Notes under the pieces: generated by a model
What the model saw: only the letters and a program-made list of their open reading frames with translations
Databases searched by the model: none
What the model was told of the DNA's origin: nothing
Origin: Anaerolineae bacterium
GTDB lineage: Bacteria; Chloroflexota; Anaerolineae; Anaerolineales; Villigracilaceae
NCBI GenBank assembly: GCA_003130845.1
Contig: QEXW01000083.1
Location: 1 to 46,342, forward strand
Direction: 5' to 3'
DNA length: 46,342 nucleotides
Shown: piece after piece, positions 8,456-15,900 of the stretch
Layout of the letters: every line of letters begins with the position of its first letter
Position numbering within the stretch: position 1 is the stretch's first letter
Program-made: the position numbers and the translations under genes

Positions 8456-9622
8456 ATGTCACCTAAAGAACGCTCTGCCCTCATCGTACTTTTGCTAATC
8501 GCCATCGGCCTGTGGGGATGGATTGGCTACCGCTTCTACAACAACACCTGGCAAAAACCGCTCGGACCGGCGCTCGCGCTACCCATCTTCAAGCCATCTG
8601 GCGCAGGCTACGCCGCACCAGCCCGTCCGACCGGGCCCACCAGCACCCTGCGCCCAGGTCAACCGAGCCGCACCCCCTATACGCCCGAAATAAACGGCCA
8701 ACCCAAATGTGGTGGACCGCTGACTCTCACCATTCTAGCCATCGGTTCCGATACACGTAGCACAGGGTATCTTTACGGCCTAGCCGATGTCATCCGCTAC
8801 GTGCGGGTAGATTTTGTCACCCCGCGCGTCACCGTGCTTGAATTTCCACGCGATATTTGGGTCGAAATCCCAGAACTTGACCCCAAGCATGGCATCACAC
8901 ACGGCAAGCTCAACCAAGCCTACCTTTACGGCAACAAAGGAATGGGGTACTATCACGGCCCCAGTGAAGGCCCCGGATTATTGGCACGCACACTCTTACA
9001 CAATTTTGGTATAACCCCCCAACACTACCTCGCCATCAACATGCAAACCTTCGTCAAGATAGTCAACGCAGTGGGCGGCATAGATGTCGTCTTACCCCGC
9101 AGCGTAGATGGCCGTAAACCCGACCAGCCCAACCGACTCGACCTATACTTCAAAGCCGGCAAACACCATCTCAATGGCAACCAAGCCCTCATGCTAGCAC
9201 GCATCCGCCAACAAAGCACTTTTGAACGTGCCGACAATCAAAACATCGTCCTATGCGCCCTGCGAGATGCCCTGCTCAAACCCACCAACCTAACCAAACT
9301 ACCAAACATCATCGAAGCCTTCGACGACGCCGTGCAAACCGACCTAAGCCCCCAGCAAATCAGCCAATTGGCATGCTTATTGCCCTACTTGCAATCGAAC
9401 AACATCCAATTCGTCACCTTTCCAACAGAAACACTCACCCCTACACGCACCTACGATAAAGGCGTGAACAAAGACGTCTACATATTCGAAGCCGATTTCA
9501 ACGCCCTGCGCCTACTAGTCGCCGATTTCGAACGTGGTCAGTGGCCACCACGCGTTATCCCCTCCCTGACCACCACCACACCAGGCAAATCTACATCAGA
9601 AAGTGGTTTTACCTGCCCATGA
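8456..9622 (+). CDS. LytR-CpsA-Psr (LCP) family cell-wall transferase
   Basis: A 388-residue protein with one N-terminal membrane helix (about 7-26), a proline-rich stalk and an extracellular LCP domain (about 85-300). LCP enzymes move polyprenyl-pyrophosphate-linked glycopolymers onto peptidoglycan or protein. Visible family motifs are AIGSDTRS, RVTVLEFPRDIWVEIP (the conserved PRD arginine/aspartate), KLNQAY, VGGIDVVLP and the ALMLARIRQ segment with its catalytic-site arginines. Its ATG lies 2 nt after the 3D protein and its stop overlaps the rsmA start (ATGA). Confidence 0.9.
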   Translation: MSPKERSALIVLLLIAIGLWGWIGYRFYNNTWQKPLGPALALPIFKPSGAGYAAPARPTGPTSTLRPGQPSRTPYTPEINGQPKCGGPLTLTILAIGSDTRSTGYLYGLADVIRYVRVDFVTPRVTVLEFPRDIWVEIPELDPKHGITHGKLNQAYLYGNKGMGYYHGPSEGPGLLARTLLHNFGITPQHYLAINMQTFVKIVNAVGGIDVVLPRSVDGRKPDQPNRLDLYFKAGKHHLNGNQALMLARIRQQSTFERADNQNIVLCALRDALLKPTNLTKLPNIIEAFDDAVQTDLSPQQISQLACLLPYLQSNNIQFVTFPTETLTPTRTYDKGVNKDVYIFEADFNALRLLVADFERGQWPPRVIPSLTTTTPGKSTSESGFTCP

Positions 9623-10443
9623 ATCTCCCCCCTCTCAATGCCGCTGCCCTCTTACGGCAACACGGCCTGCGGCCTGATAAATCCCTCGGCCAGAATTTCT
9701 TACAAGACCCGGCAGCCCTGGAAAAAATCGTCCAGGCTGCTGAACTCTGCCCAAACGACTGGGTCCTAGAAATTGGCCCTGGGGTAGGCAGTCTAACCCG
9801 TTACCTAGCCATCTCGGCCCAAACGGTCATCGCCGTCGAATTGGATACCAGCCTGCTGCCCATCCTGAAAACCGTTCTCGCCCCCTATCCCAACACCCAC
9901 ATTATCGAAGGCAATATCTTACACGTTTCCCCCGCCACCCTGTCACTCCCTGAAGGGTATCTCGTCGTTGCTAACATCCCCTACTACATCACCTCGGCCA
10001 TCTTTCGTCACCTACTTGAAACTCCCCCCCGCCCGCGGCGCATCGTCTTGACTATTCAAAAAGAAGTCGCCCAGCGAATCTGCGCAGCGCCTGGAGAAAT
10101 GAGCCTACTCGCCCTGAGTGTACAAGTCTATGGGCAACCCCGCCTGGTTGCACACATCCCGGCCGGAGCCTTTTACCCCGCCCCCAAAGTCGATTCTGCC
10201 GTCATTCGAGTAGACCTATACCCCCAACCGCTAATTGACCTACCTCGGCTAGAACGTTTCTTTCAACTTGCCCGCGCCGGATTCAGCCAAAAACGCAAAA
10301 CCCTGCGCAACAGCCTTTCCGCAGGGTTAAAAATTTCGGCCAACGAAGCCACTCAACTGCTCAAACGTGCCGGCCTTGACCCCATGCGACGAGCCGAAAC
10401 ACTCTCCATCGAAGAATGGCGCATGCTCACCGAACGAGAATAA
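9619..10443 (+). CDS. rsmA: 16S rRNA (adenine1518-N6/adenine1519-N6)-dimethyltransferase
   Basis: RsmA (KsgA) dimethylates two adjacent adenines in the last helix of 16S rRNA during small-subunit assembly, using S-adenosylmethionine. The 274 residues carry SLGQNFLQD, SAM-binding motif I EIGPGVGSLT, motif IV NIPYYITS, the PAPKVDSAVI loop and C-terminal FSQKRKTLRNSL. The ATG at 9619 overlaps the LCP stop by 4 nt and places the start correctly for the family; an upstream in-frame GTG at 9541 would add 26 residues inside the LCP gene and is rejected. Its stop converges with the glycosyltransferase gene 19 bp away; no clear terminator is visible there. Confidence 0.96.
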   Translation: MNLPPLNAAALLRQHGLRPDKSLGQNFLQDPAALEKIVQAAELCPNDWVLEIGPGVGSLTRYLAISAQTVIAVELDTSLLPILKTVLAPYPNTHIIEGNILHVSPATLSLPEGYLVVANIPYYITSAIFRHLLETPPRPRRIVLTIQKEVAQRICAAPGEMSLLALSVQVYGQPRLVAHIPAGAFYPAPKVDSAVIRVDLYPQPLIDLPRLERFFQLARAGFSQKRKTLRNSLSAGLKISANEATQLLKRAGLDPMRRAETLSIEEWRMLTERE

Positions 10444-10462
10444 TCCACCCCATGCGCACTTG

Positions 10463-11185
10463 CTACAAATCTCGATACTGCCATTTAACCTGCCACACCC
10501 GAAAGGCCGCTTCGATTTGAATTCTAAACGACATTTTAGACTTTCCAAACTTTCGGTCAGCAAAATAAATAGGCACTTGCGCTACGCGGTAACCTAAGCG
10601 CCAAGCCATATAGGCCATTTCGACGAGAAACACATAGCCATTCGACCGAATCCGCTCCAGCGGCATACCCAAAATCGCTTCACGCCGCCACAAACGGTAG
10701 CCGGTAGTTACATCACGTAGAGGAAAACCAAGAATCGTGCGAGCATAGAAATTCCCAAAAGCAGAAAGCCATTTCCGCCACAGTGGCCACTCGCGGTCTA
10801 CACTCCCACCCGGCACGTAGCGCGACCCAAAGGCCACATCAGCGCTCTGCAAGGCCGCCACCATTTCAACCAATTTGGCCGGGTCGTGCGAAAAATCAGC
10901 ATCCATCTGCCCTACCGCCTCCGCCCCATTCGCAATCGCATATCGAAAGCCTTCTAAATATGCCGTGCGCAAACCCAATTTCCCTGCGCGGTGAATGACC
11001 AAGACCCTACCTGGGTGCTGCACCGCCAAATCGTCAGCAATTTGCCCGGTGCCATCAGGACTGTTATCATCTACAACCAACACCTTGAGATTTTCGAGCG
11101 GAAGCGTAAATAAAGCGGAGACCAGTTTAGGCAGGTTCTCCGCTTCGTTGTACGTTGGCACAACGATTGTAACTTGCAAAACCAT
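10463..11185 (-). CDS. Polyprenol-phosphate mannosyltransferase-like GT2 (DPM1 type)
   Basis: A 240-residue soluble GT-A glycosyltransferase of family 2. It has the start VTIVVPTYNEAENL, the nucleotide site VVDDNSPDGT, the metal/donor motif QMDADFSHDP and the acceptor-side DVTTGYRLWRR and KFGKSKMS motifs. It lacks C-terminal membrane helices, as in the short Dpm1 class. The expected reaction is transfer of mannose (or glucose) from a nucleotide sugar to polyprenyl phosphate, making a donor for GT-C enzymes such as that at 2865. It is the last gene of the minus-strand signalling operon, 5 nt after the response regulator, with AGGAG just before ATG 11185. Confidence 0.9.
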   Translation of the reverse strand: MVLQVTIVVPTYNEAENLPKLVSALFTLPLENLKVLVVDDNSPDGTGQIADDLAVQHPGRVLVIHRAGKLGLRTAYLEGFRYAIANGAEAVGQMDADFSHDPAKLVEMVAALQSADVAFGSRYVPGGSVDREWPLWRKWLSAFGNFYARTILGFPLRDVTTGYRLWRREAILGMPLERIRSNGYVFLVEMAYMAWRLGYRVAQVPIYFADRKFGKSKMSFRIQIEAAFRVWQVKWQYRDL

Positions 11186-11190
11186 TTCTC

Positions 11191-12045
11191 CTATTTGCGA
11201 CGCGACAACAACTCCGCTTTCAAATCATCGGTCGTCTTGAACTTTCCTTCTCCATGCACAAGACTTCCGCTGCGGATAGCAAGCCGTTTTTTATGGGTTG
11301 CTGCCTGATCGCGATCTTTCAGGGGATAAAAATAATCTAAAGATTGCTCTAGGCGGGTGCGCACACGCTCTTCCATCGTCCCGGCCAAACCAGCATCCAC
11401 AACCATCACAAAATCGGTTGGCGAAAGATGCCCCAAGAAACTATCTGGGCTGGCCAACTCCCGAATGGAATTTTGAATCATCAAACTCACAGCGCGCATG
11501 ACATCATCGGAAGCCACAAAACCATAATACTCACGGAAAGCATCCAAATTATCCAGCGCAACAACCACCATAGACCAGCCACCTTGCCGCAAGCACTCTT
11601 CCAATTTTTCTTCTACCAAAGCACCTTCCGGCAAACCGGTGACAGGATTGGTCAGCGTATCTTGGCTGGCACGCCGCAGGGCATTTCGCACCCGCAGACG
11701 CAGTTCTTGTACATCAAAAGGTTTTGTGATGTAGTCATCTGCGCCCAACTCCAAACCATGCAGGCGATCGGCGCGGTCACGTTTTTCGGTGAGAAAGATG
11801 ATGGGAATATCACCGGTACGGCGGTCAGAGCGCAGGCGACGGGCCACCTCATATCCGTCAATATCCGGCAAACGAATATCGAGGATAATCAAATCGGGGC
11901 GGGCTGTGCTGGCTGCCCGCACGCCATCTTCGCCCCAATTGACCGTGAAAACCTCATATCCTTGGACGCGGAAATAAGCGTTAAGCATATCTGCCACGTC
12001 CAAATCATCTTCGACGATGAGAATTTTTTGTTTGGTTTCAGCCAC
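11191..12045 (-). CDS. Response regulator with receiver and degenerate GGDEF domain
   Basis: Residues 1-125 are a complete receiver domain: acidic pocket EDD (12-14), phosphoacceptor Asp56 in IILDIRLPD, Thr86 and Lys108 in ITKPFD. Residues about 128-255 look like a GGDEF fold, starting with LTNPVTGLPE and continuing with a VVVALDNLDAFREYYG segment. The catalytic GGDEF motif is replaced by SPTDF (208-212), so diguanylate cyclase activity is not expected; it may act by GTP binding or protein contacts. The gene is third in the Roadblock-V4R-RR-glycosyltransferase operon. No histidine kinase is encoded nearby. Confidence 0.88.
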   Translation of the reverse strand: MAETKQKILIVEDDLDVADMLNAYFRVQGYEVFTVNWGEDGVRAASTARPDLIILDIRLPDIDGYEVARRLRSDRRTGDIPIIFLTEKRDRADRLHGLELGADDYITKPFDVQELRLRVRNALRRASQDTLTNPVTGLPEGALVEEKLEECLRQGGWSMVVVALDNLDAFREYYGFVASDDVMRAVSLMIQNSIRELASPDSFLGHLSPTDFVMVVDAGLAGTMEERVRTRLEQSLDYFYPLKDRDQAATHKKRLAIRSGSLVHGEGKFKTTDDLKAELLSRRK

Positions 12046-12069
12046 AGTGCGCCTCGCCAGGAAGAAAAT

Positions 12070-12705
12070 TTAGGCTATCGGCTCTTTTTGAATGATGAAC
12101 TCGCAAACATCATCGCCTACCGCGACGCATTTCGATTCGTTGACACGGAACTCGTTACCACCCGAAACCCACTTCAAGCCTTCCTGCAATAAGCCAACGG
12201 CAATGAAGCAGACCGGTTTATCCAGACCAGTGCGGCCCCAACAAACCGGGCATTTATGAATGGTGTAAACGAATTCATTTTCACGTTCTTCGACAGTGCT
12301 GTACTGATCGCTGACTTGCGAGAAAATTTTTGCCATCGCTGGAATACCGATGCGCATTTTGGCCTGTAGCGGTAACACCTTGAAAGCCAGGTCACCCGCT
12401 CCCGCCAAGGCGCCAAAGTTACGCAAGGCATCGGCAAAAGTTGCCCGGCCAGCACGCAAGGCTAAGCCACGTCCACCGCGCGGGCCATACATTTCTTCTA
12501 ATGCGACGTTGATGGAGGAAAGGTCAGCAAAATCAAATGTTTTCTCTAGGTTATCGGCAGGGTAATTATCAATGTAGTTATTTAACCCAGCCAGGTTAAG
12601 AATGGCGTTAAGGCCGTTCTTCCCCATCACGTCTTCCAGGGCTTTGAGAATGATGTAACCAAATTTGCTCGGGTAATACAAGCCTGATTTTGGGATTGGG
12701 CTCAT
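12070..12705 (-). CDS. V4R (4-vinyl reductase) domain protein
   Basis: A 211-residue cytoplasmic protein. The C-terminal part (about 140-205) is a V4R domain with cysteines Cys152, Cys155, Cys166, Cys193 and Cys201 (KCPVCWG, KPVCFIAVGLLQEGL, SKCVAVGDDVCEF). V4R is a small-molecule-binding domain, often with a zinc-like Cys cluster, found in phenol-sensing regulators and in bacteriochlorophyll-related proteins. The first 135 residues form an all-alpha/beta region without a named motif. The start is placed at ATG 12705, which has a GGAG 7 nt upstream and follows the Roadblock stop by 13 nt; a longer in-frame start at 12762 lies inside the preceding gene. It is likely the ligand sensor of the cassette (inference). 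Confidence 0.87.
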   Translation of the reverse strand: MSPIPKSGLYYPSKFGYIILKALEDVMGKNGLNAILNLAGLNNYIDNYPADNLEKTFDFADLSSINVALEEMYGPRGGRGLALRAGRATFADALRNFGALAGAGDLAFKVLPLQAKMRIGIPAMAKIFSQVSDQYSTVEERENEFVYTIHKCPVCWGRTGLDKPVCFIAVGLLQEGLKWVSGGNEFRVNESKCVAVGDDVCEFIIQKEPIA

Positions 12706-12718
12706 AACGGTCTCCGCC

Positions 12719-13090
12719 TTAGATGAGTTTTGCGAGGTCTTCAGTTGCACGGCGCATATCAAGGAAGATAAGGCCCAATTTGGCCTGCTCCCGGGCCAGA
12801 GCAGTCAGCACTGCTTCCTCACCGACCGACATCAGAACAACAAAGCCTTTTTCGCCTTTGATATACACCTGCTCCAAAGAGCCGCGCCCAAGTTCAGTTG
12901 CAATTCGCTCACCAAGCGAGAGCATTGCGGCAGACATGGCTGAAACGCGGTCTTCTTCTACACCCTGCGGCAAAGCAGAGGCAATGCTCAAACCATCTAC
13001 ACTAACGACGGCTGAGGCTTCAATATCGGGTGAGGACGCCTGCAACGCGCGCAGACGGTCCACCATCAGTTGAGTGCGTGACTTGGACAA
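12719..13090 (-). CDS. Roadblock/LC7 domain protein
   Basis: A 123-residue single Roadblock/LC7 domain, with SSPDIEASAVVSVDGLSIASALP, SAAMLSLGERIATELGRG and VYIKGEKGFVVLMSVGEEAVL. These proteins dimerise and modulate small GTPases or other partners (MglB is the best known). The chosen start is TTG 13090, which has a strong AGGAGG 6 nt upstream and gives the N terminus SKSRTQLMVDRLRAL; a GTG at 13120 would add ten residues that overlap the ribosome-binding site. It is the first gene of the minus-strand operon, about 70 nt downstream of a good promoter. No MglA-type GTPase is nearby. Confidence 0.88.
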   Translation of the reverse strand: MSKSRTQLMVDRLRALQASSPDIEASAVVSVDGLSIASALPQGVEEDRVSAMSAAMLSLGERIATELGRGSLEQVYIKGEKGFVVLMSVGEEAVLTALAREQAKLGLIFLDMRRATEDLAKLI

Positions 13091-13169
13091 GACGGCCCTC
13101 CTGACATAAAACTCAACCACCCGTCATCATAAAACGGCTGATTGGCATGGATTTGTAATTTTTTTTGCT

Positions 13170-13198
13170 ACTTTAGCACAGCGATTTTTTTATGTCAA
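13170..13198 (-). promoter_or_regulatory. Promoter P2 of the Roadblock operon
   Basis: On the minus strand TTGACA (13198-13193), a 17-nt spacer and TAAAGT (13175-13170) form a near-consensus housekeeping promoter, with an extended -10 TGC just before TAAAGT. The expected transcript start is near 13163, giving a leader of about 70 nt before TTG 13090. Confidence 0.7.
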
Positions 13199-13217
13199 GT
13201 TTTTGTGCAACGTGGCT

Positions 13218-13223
13218 ATTATA
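13218..13223 (-). promoter_or_regulatory. Promoter P1 (-10) of the Roadblock operon
   Basis: A second minus-strand -10 box, TATAAT with extended TGC, lies 45 bp upstream of P2. Its -35 (TCAACG, 17-nt spacer) is poor, so it would rely on the extended -10. Together the two suggest tandem promoters in the 358-bp gap 13091-13448. Confidence 0.5.
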
Positions 13224-13376
13224 GCATGAGACTTAAAAAGCGTTGATAGTTCTAACCCATCAGAACACAAATTTTTATGGAATACGCAGCACCAACACGC
13301 CATCCAGCCGATTATTAAGCGAATAAAAATACCCCAACACCCCCATCCCTTGTTAAGGCACCTAACGATTTACCGA

Positions 13377-13406
13377 TTGAAAAGCACTGTGTAATCGTGC
13401 TACAAT
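13377..13406 (+). promoter_or_regulatory. Promoter of the Ser-rich/DUF4178 operon
   Basis: TTGAAA (13377-13382), 18-nt spacer, TACAAT (13401-13406). The predicted start is near 13413, so the adjacent palindrome at 13418 lies at about +5 to +20, a position suited to repression. Confidence 0.65.
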
Positions 13407-13417
13407 ATTTCAAAATA

Positions 13418-13432
13418 CGATAATTATTATCG
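13418..13432 (+). promoter_or_regulatory. Fur/PerR-type 7-1-7 palindrome
   Basis: CGATAATTATTATCG is a perfect 15-bp palindrome. It matches the Bacillus-type Fur box 7-1-7 (TGATAAT-N-ATTATCA) at 12 of 14 specified positions, differing only at the outer pair. It lies just after the -10 of the promoter at 13377. No Fur-family gene is in the window, so the regulator is inferred. Confidence 0.5.
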
Positions 13433-13448
13433 AAAACTGGGTAATTCA

Positions 13449-13775
13449 ATGCGTTTGCTCAAGCTTCTTGTCGCCATGACTCACATTTTTTTGTTCTTTC
13501 CGCTCATGACTGGTGCTCTGTATAGCCTGCATGAAAACACAGTCTCGCGGGAGAACACAACGCCCTCTTGGTCAAGCGATACAGGTAGCTATTCCGAAAG
13601 CTACGACCAGGATTGGGACGCTTCCGAGGATAGCAGCGGGTATTCTTCAAGCAGTTCGAGTAGCGACTGGAGCAGTTCCAGCGGCAGCAGTTGGGACAGT
13701 GGTTCTTCGGACAGTGGAAGTTGGGACAGTTGGGACAGCGGCTCAGATAGTGGCAGTTGGGAAGGTGATTGGTAA
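13449..13775 (+). CDS. Small exported Ser/Asp/Trp/Gly-rich protein
   Basis: A 108-residue protein with an N-terminal signal or anchor helix (about 5-25, LKLLVAMTHIFLFFPLMTG). A low-complexity tail from about residue 38 is built of Ser with Asp, Gly and Trp, with repeats such as SGSWDSWDSGSDSGSWEGDW. I do not recognise a domain. Acidic Ser-rich tails of this kind could bind cations or be disordered spacers (inference). The ATG at 13449 has no clear Shine-Dalgarno but follows the promoter directly, and the next gene starts 6 nt after the stop. It is probably real because it sits between a promoter and a tightly spaced partner. Confidence 0.65.
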   Translation: MRLLKLLVAMTHIFLFFPLMTGALYSLHENTVSRENTTPSWSSDTGSYSESYDQDWDASEDSSGYSSSSSSSDWSSSSGSSWDSGSSDSGSWDSWDSGSDSGSWEGDW

Positions 13776-13781
13776 AAGCCA

Positions 13782-14702
13782 ATGAAACTATCCACCTTCA
13801 TCGCCTATATTGGCGCAGGTATACTTTTGTATGTCGTGTTCCCCCTGCCCATCGGATCACTGGTATGGGCAGCAGCAGCCATTGGGTCGCTCGTTCGAGG
13901 GCTTTCGCTACTCAAAGAACTCACAATAGAGGTCCAAGCCCTGAACTATCTCCCTGCCTTCCCCACAGACTCCCTCAGCAAATCAGATACGTCTCAGCCA
14001 AACATAGCCGTTAAGCCATTCAATTTTAAAATCCCCAAAAACATCCCTACCGACCTAAAGTGTCCCTCTTGCGGCGCGGCAGTTAGCCCAACGACACGCA
14101 AGTGCGAATATTGCGGCTCCATCTTACAGCCGATTGTAGATTTGCCCGACCCAGTTCACTTAGCCGGATTGACGGTTGGAAAAGGTGTGCGCGTGCGCCT
14201 ACCCCAAAGTGAACGCGACTTTCGCGTCCAAGGCCGAGCGTTAATTGCTGAATTATGGCAAGCCGCACGCGGCCCCCATGTTCCGTGGACGTTTACCGGC
14301 AACCTATATGCCGGTTTTGCGCTGACGGGCGTAAAACCAGCTTACTTACTCAACTGGCAAAATCGCTTCTACTTGTTTGAAAAGCACAAATCGGTCAATG
14401 ACCAACACATTCAACAATACTTCCTGCCCTATGCGCTCGCCTTTGGCTACAGTAACCAGATGGATCGCGTGGAATTCGAGTATGACGGTCACATCTGGCG
14501 TATCACCGACATCGGGCGTTCGCAAGTCATTTTCACCGAAGGCGAAAAATTGCACATCCAGCGTGGGGCAGAAGCACGCTTCATCTACGCCAAAAGCAAA
14601 GACCGCATCTTGTTGGTGGAAGACTACCGCTCAGGCGGAGCAGCACAAGACATGCTCTGGATAGGATACGAAGTGCAAGAGCAAGATATTCAGTATTCGT
14701 AG
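13782..14702 (+). CDS. Membrane-anchored zinc-ribbon protein with DUF4178-like domain
   Basis: A 306-residue protein. Two N-terminal hydrophobic segments (about 5-40) anchor it; a zinc ribbon follows with Cys94, Cys97, Cys108 and Cys111 (CPSCG...CEYCG). The C-terminal 190 residues resemble DUF4178: a GKGVRVRLPQSERDFRVQGRAL strand pair, a W-rich NWQNRFYLFE segment, then FEYDGHIWRITDIGRSQVIFTEGEK and a LLVEDY...WIGYEV ending. DUF4178 has no known activity but is often found with membrane-stress genes. It is the central gene of a three-gene cassette under a Fur-type palindrome. The DUF4178 assignment is by eye and moderate. Confidence 0.6.
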   Translation: MKLSTFIAYIGAGILLYVVFPLPIGSLVWAAAAIGSLVRGLSLLKELTIEVQALNYLPAFPTDSLSKSDTSQPNIAVKPFNFKIPKNIPTDLKCPSCGAAVSPTTRKCEYCGSILQPIVDLPDPVHLAGLTVGKGVRVRLPQSERDFRVQGRALIAELWQAARGPHVPWTFTGNLYAGFALTGVKPAYLLNWQNRFYLFEKHKSVNDQHIQQYFLPYALAFGYSNQMDRVEFEYDGHIWRITDIGRSQVIFTEGEKLHIQRGAEARFIYAKSKDRILLVEDYRSGGAAQDMLWIGYEVQEQDIQYS

Positions 14703-14725
14703 CAACACATACAGGAGATAGTTTT

Positions 14726-15046
14726 ATGAAAAAAGTTGCGCTTCCCTGGCTGTTCATTGCGGCACTCGTCATTGGGCAGGGACTTTCCTACCTGGCATCG
14801 CCCGAATCCTGGCAATCATTTTTCGCGGCTGTACCGCGCATCGCCAGCATGATTGCCTTTTGGGGGCCAATCATCGCCATCATTGCCGGTGCCATTGTAT
14901 GGGCTGCGATGCGTCTGATGGGGTTTGATTCTCTGGAAGCCATCCGCACCGAGTCGGTTGAGCAAAACAATCCGGCGCCGGCCATCCTCTTCACCGGAGT
15001 ACTCATTGCCAGCATTCTGTTCCTCATGTTGGTCATCAAACCCTAA
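14726..15046 (+). CDS. Small three-helix membrane protein
   Basis: A 106-residue protein with three hydrophobic helices (about 5-24, 38-66 and 85-104). Between helices 2 and 3 is a charged loop, FDSLEAIRTESVEQNNPAP. A good AGGAG (14713-14717) stands 8 nt before the ATG. No family is recognised by eye; short proteins of similar plan such as DUF350 occur beside DUF4178 genes, but I cannot confirm that here. It is the last gene of the cassette and is followed by a terminator. Confidence 0.7.
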   Translation: MKKVALPWLFIAALVIGQGLSYLASPESWQSFFAAVPRIASMIAFWGPIIAIIAGAIVWAAMRLMGFDSLEAIRTESVEQNNPAPAILFTGVLIASILFLMLVIKP

Positions 15047-15069
15047 ACGGCAAGAGCGCCGCCCCCCTG

Positions 15070-15096
15070 GCCAGCCCCATCAGGCTGGCATTTTTT
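15070..15096 (+). terminator. Rho-independent terminator of the DUF4178 cassette
   Basis: A 7-bp GCCAGCC/GGCTGGC stem (15070-15076 with 15083-15089) with a 6-nt loop is followed by ATTTTTT. Confidence 0.88.
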
Positions 15097-15116
15097 CTTA
15101 AAACATTCTGTTTGGC

Positions 15117-15145
15117 TTGACTCGCGCCATGAAACATGCTATTCT
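15117..15145 (+). promoter_or_regulatory. Promoter of the GntR-cyanophycinase operon
   Basis: TTGACT (15117-15122), a 17-nt spacer and TATTCT (15140-15145) preceded by an extended -10 TGC. The predicted start is near 15152, inside the palindrome at 15147-15167. Confidence 0.75.
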
Positions 15146-15146
15146 G

Positions 15147-15179
15147 TATTAGATATTATATCTAATATCTAATATCTAT
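15147..15179 (+). promoter_or_regulatory. Operator-like palindrome plus three heptamers, likely GntR site
   Basis: A perfect palindrome spans 15147-15167: ten-base arms TATTAGATAT and ATATCTAATA around a central T. It overlaps a threefold direct repeat TATCTAA, TATCTAA, TATCTAT (15159-15179). It covers the predicted transcript start and lies 20-50 nt before the GntR start codon, the expected place for autorepression by the encoded regulator. Confidence 0.6.
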
Positions 15180-15199
15180 CGTATTGAGACCCATTCCCC

Positions 15200-15898
15200 A
15201 TGCTCCCTGAAACACCCACACACCGCCAATTGCGCAACCTGGTTGCAGACCAACTCCGCGCTGCCATTTTGGAAGGCCGCTACCGACCCGGCGAATGGCT
15301 GCGGCAAGAGCGCTTAGCACAGGAACTCAACGTCAGTCAGATGCCGGTGCGCGAAGCGCTCAAGGAACTGGCCGCGGAAGGGTTGATTGAGCATGTACCC
15401 TATCGCGGCGTGCGGGTGATTGAATTCTCGGCAGAAGATATTGAAGACCTATATGCGCACCGCGCCTTCCTAGAAGGGCGCGCCGCCGCCTATGCTGCGC
15501 AACGTATCACCGCGCCAGAATTGGCAGAGATAGAACAAATTATGCGCAGCATGGAACAAAACGCTGCTCCCGAAAAAGTCACCATCTATCGCCAACTTAA
15601 CCGGCAATTTCACCAAGCCATTTTCAATGCCAGCCGTCGCGACTATCTCATTCGCGCCCTTTCACAGATGTGGGCTGCCTTCCCGACCATGCTCATTGGC
15701 AACTTTGCCGCCACTGCCACGCATCCCTTGCCAGAGCGAGACGCGACCGATGCCGCCGAACACCAGGCCATCTTTCGCGCTCTACAAAATCATCAATCAC
15801 AAGAAGCCGAAGCAGCCATGCGCATGCATATCCTCTCCACAGCGCGCCACTTGCTTGAATCTCTCTCAACCACCACAACAGGGCAAAAATCGTTCTAA
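15200..15898 (+). CDS. GntR-family transcriptional regulator, FadR/FCD subfamily
   Basis: A 232-residue regulator. The N-terminal winged helix (about 8-75) has LAQELNVSQMPVREALKELAAEGLIEHVPYRGVRV, the GntR recognition helix. The C-terminal all-helical FCD domain (about 80-220) has metal-site residues Asn134-x3-His138 (LNRQFH), His188 and His210. FCD regulators usually bind a carboxylate or amino-acid-like effector at this site and then release DNA. It is the first gene of the operon, 2 nt before the S51 peptidase, and likely controls the promoter at 15117. The effector may be an aspartate- or arginine-containing dipeptide or its product (inference). Confidence 0.9.
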   Translation: MLPETPTHRQLRNLVADQLRAAILEGRYRPGEWLRQERLAQELNVSQMPVREALKELAAEGLIEHVPYRGVRVIEFSAEDIEDLYAHRAFLEGRAAAYAAQRITAPELAEIEQIMRSMEQNAAPEKVTIYRQLNRQFHQAIFNASRRDYLIRALSQMWAAFPTMLIGNFAATATHPLPERDATDAAEHQAIFRALQNHQSQEAEAAMRMHILSTARHLLESLSTTTTGQKSF

Positions 15899-15900
15899 CC

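Noticed and set aside
13091-13448. A small gene in the 358-bp gap
   Set aside because: The gap is A/T-rich with many stops; it is explained by promoters for both flanking operons.
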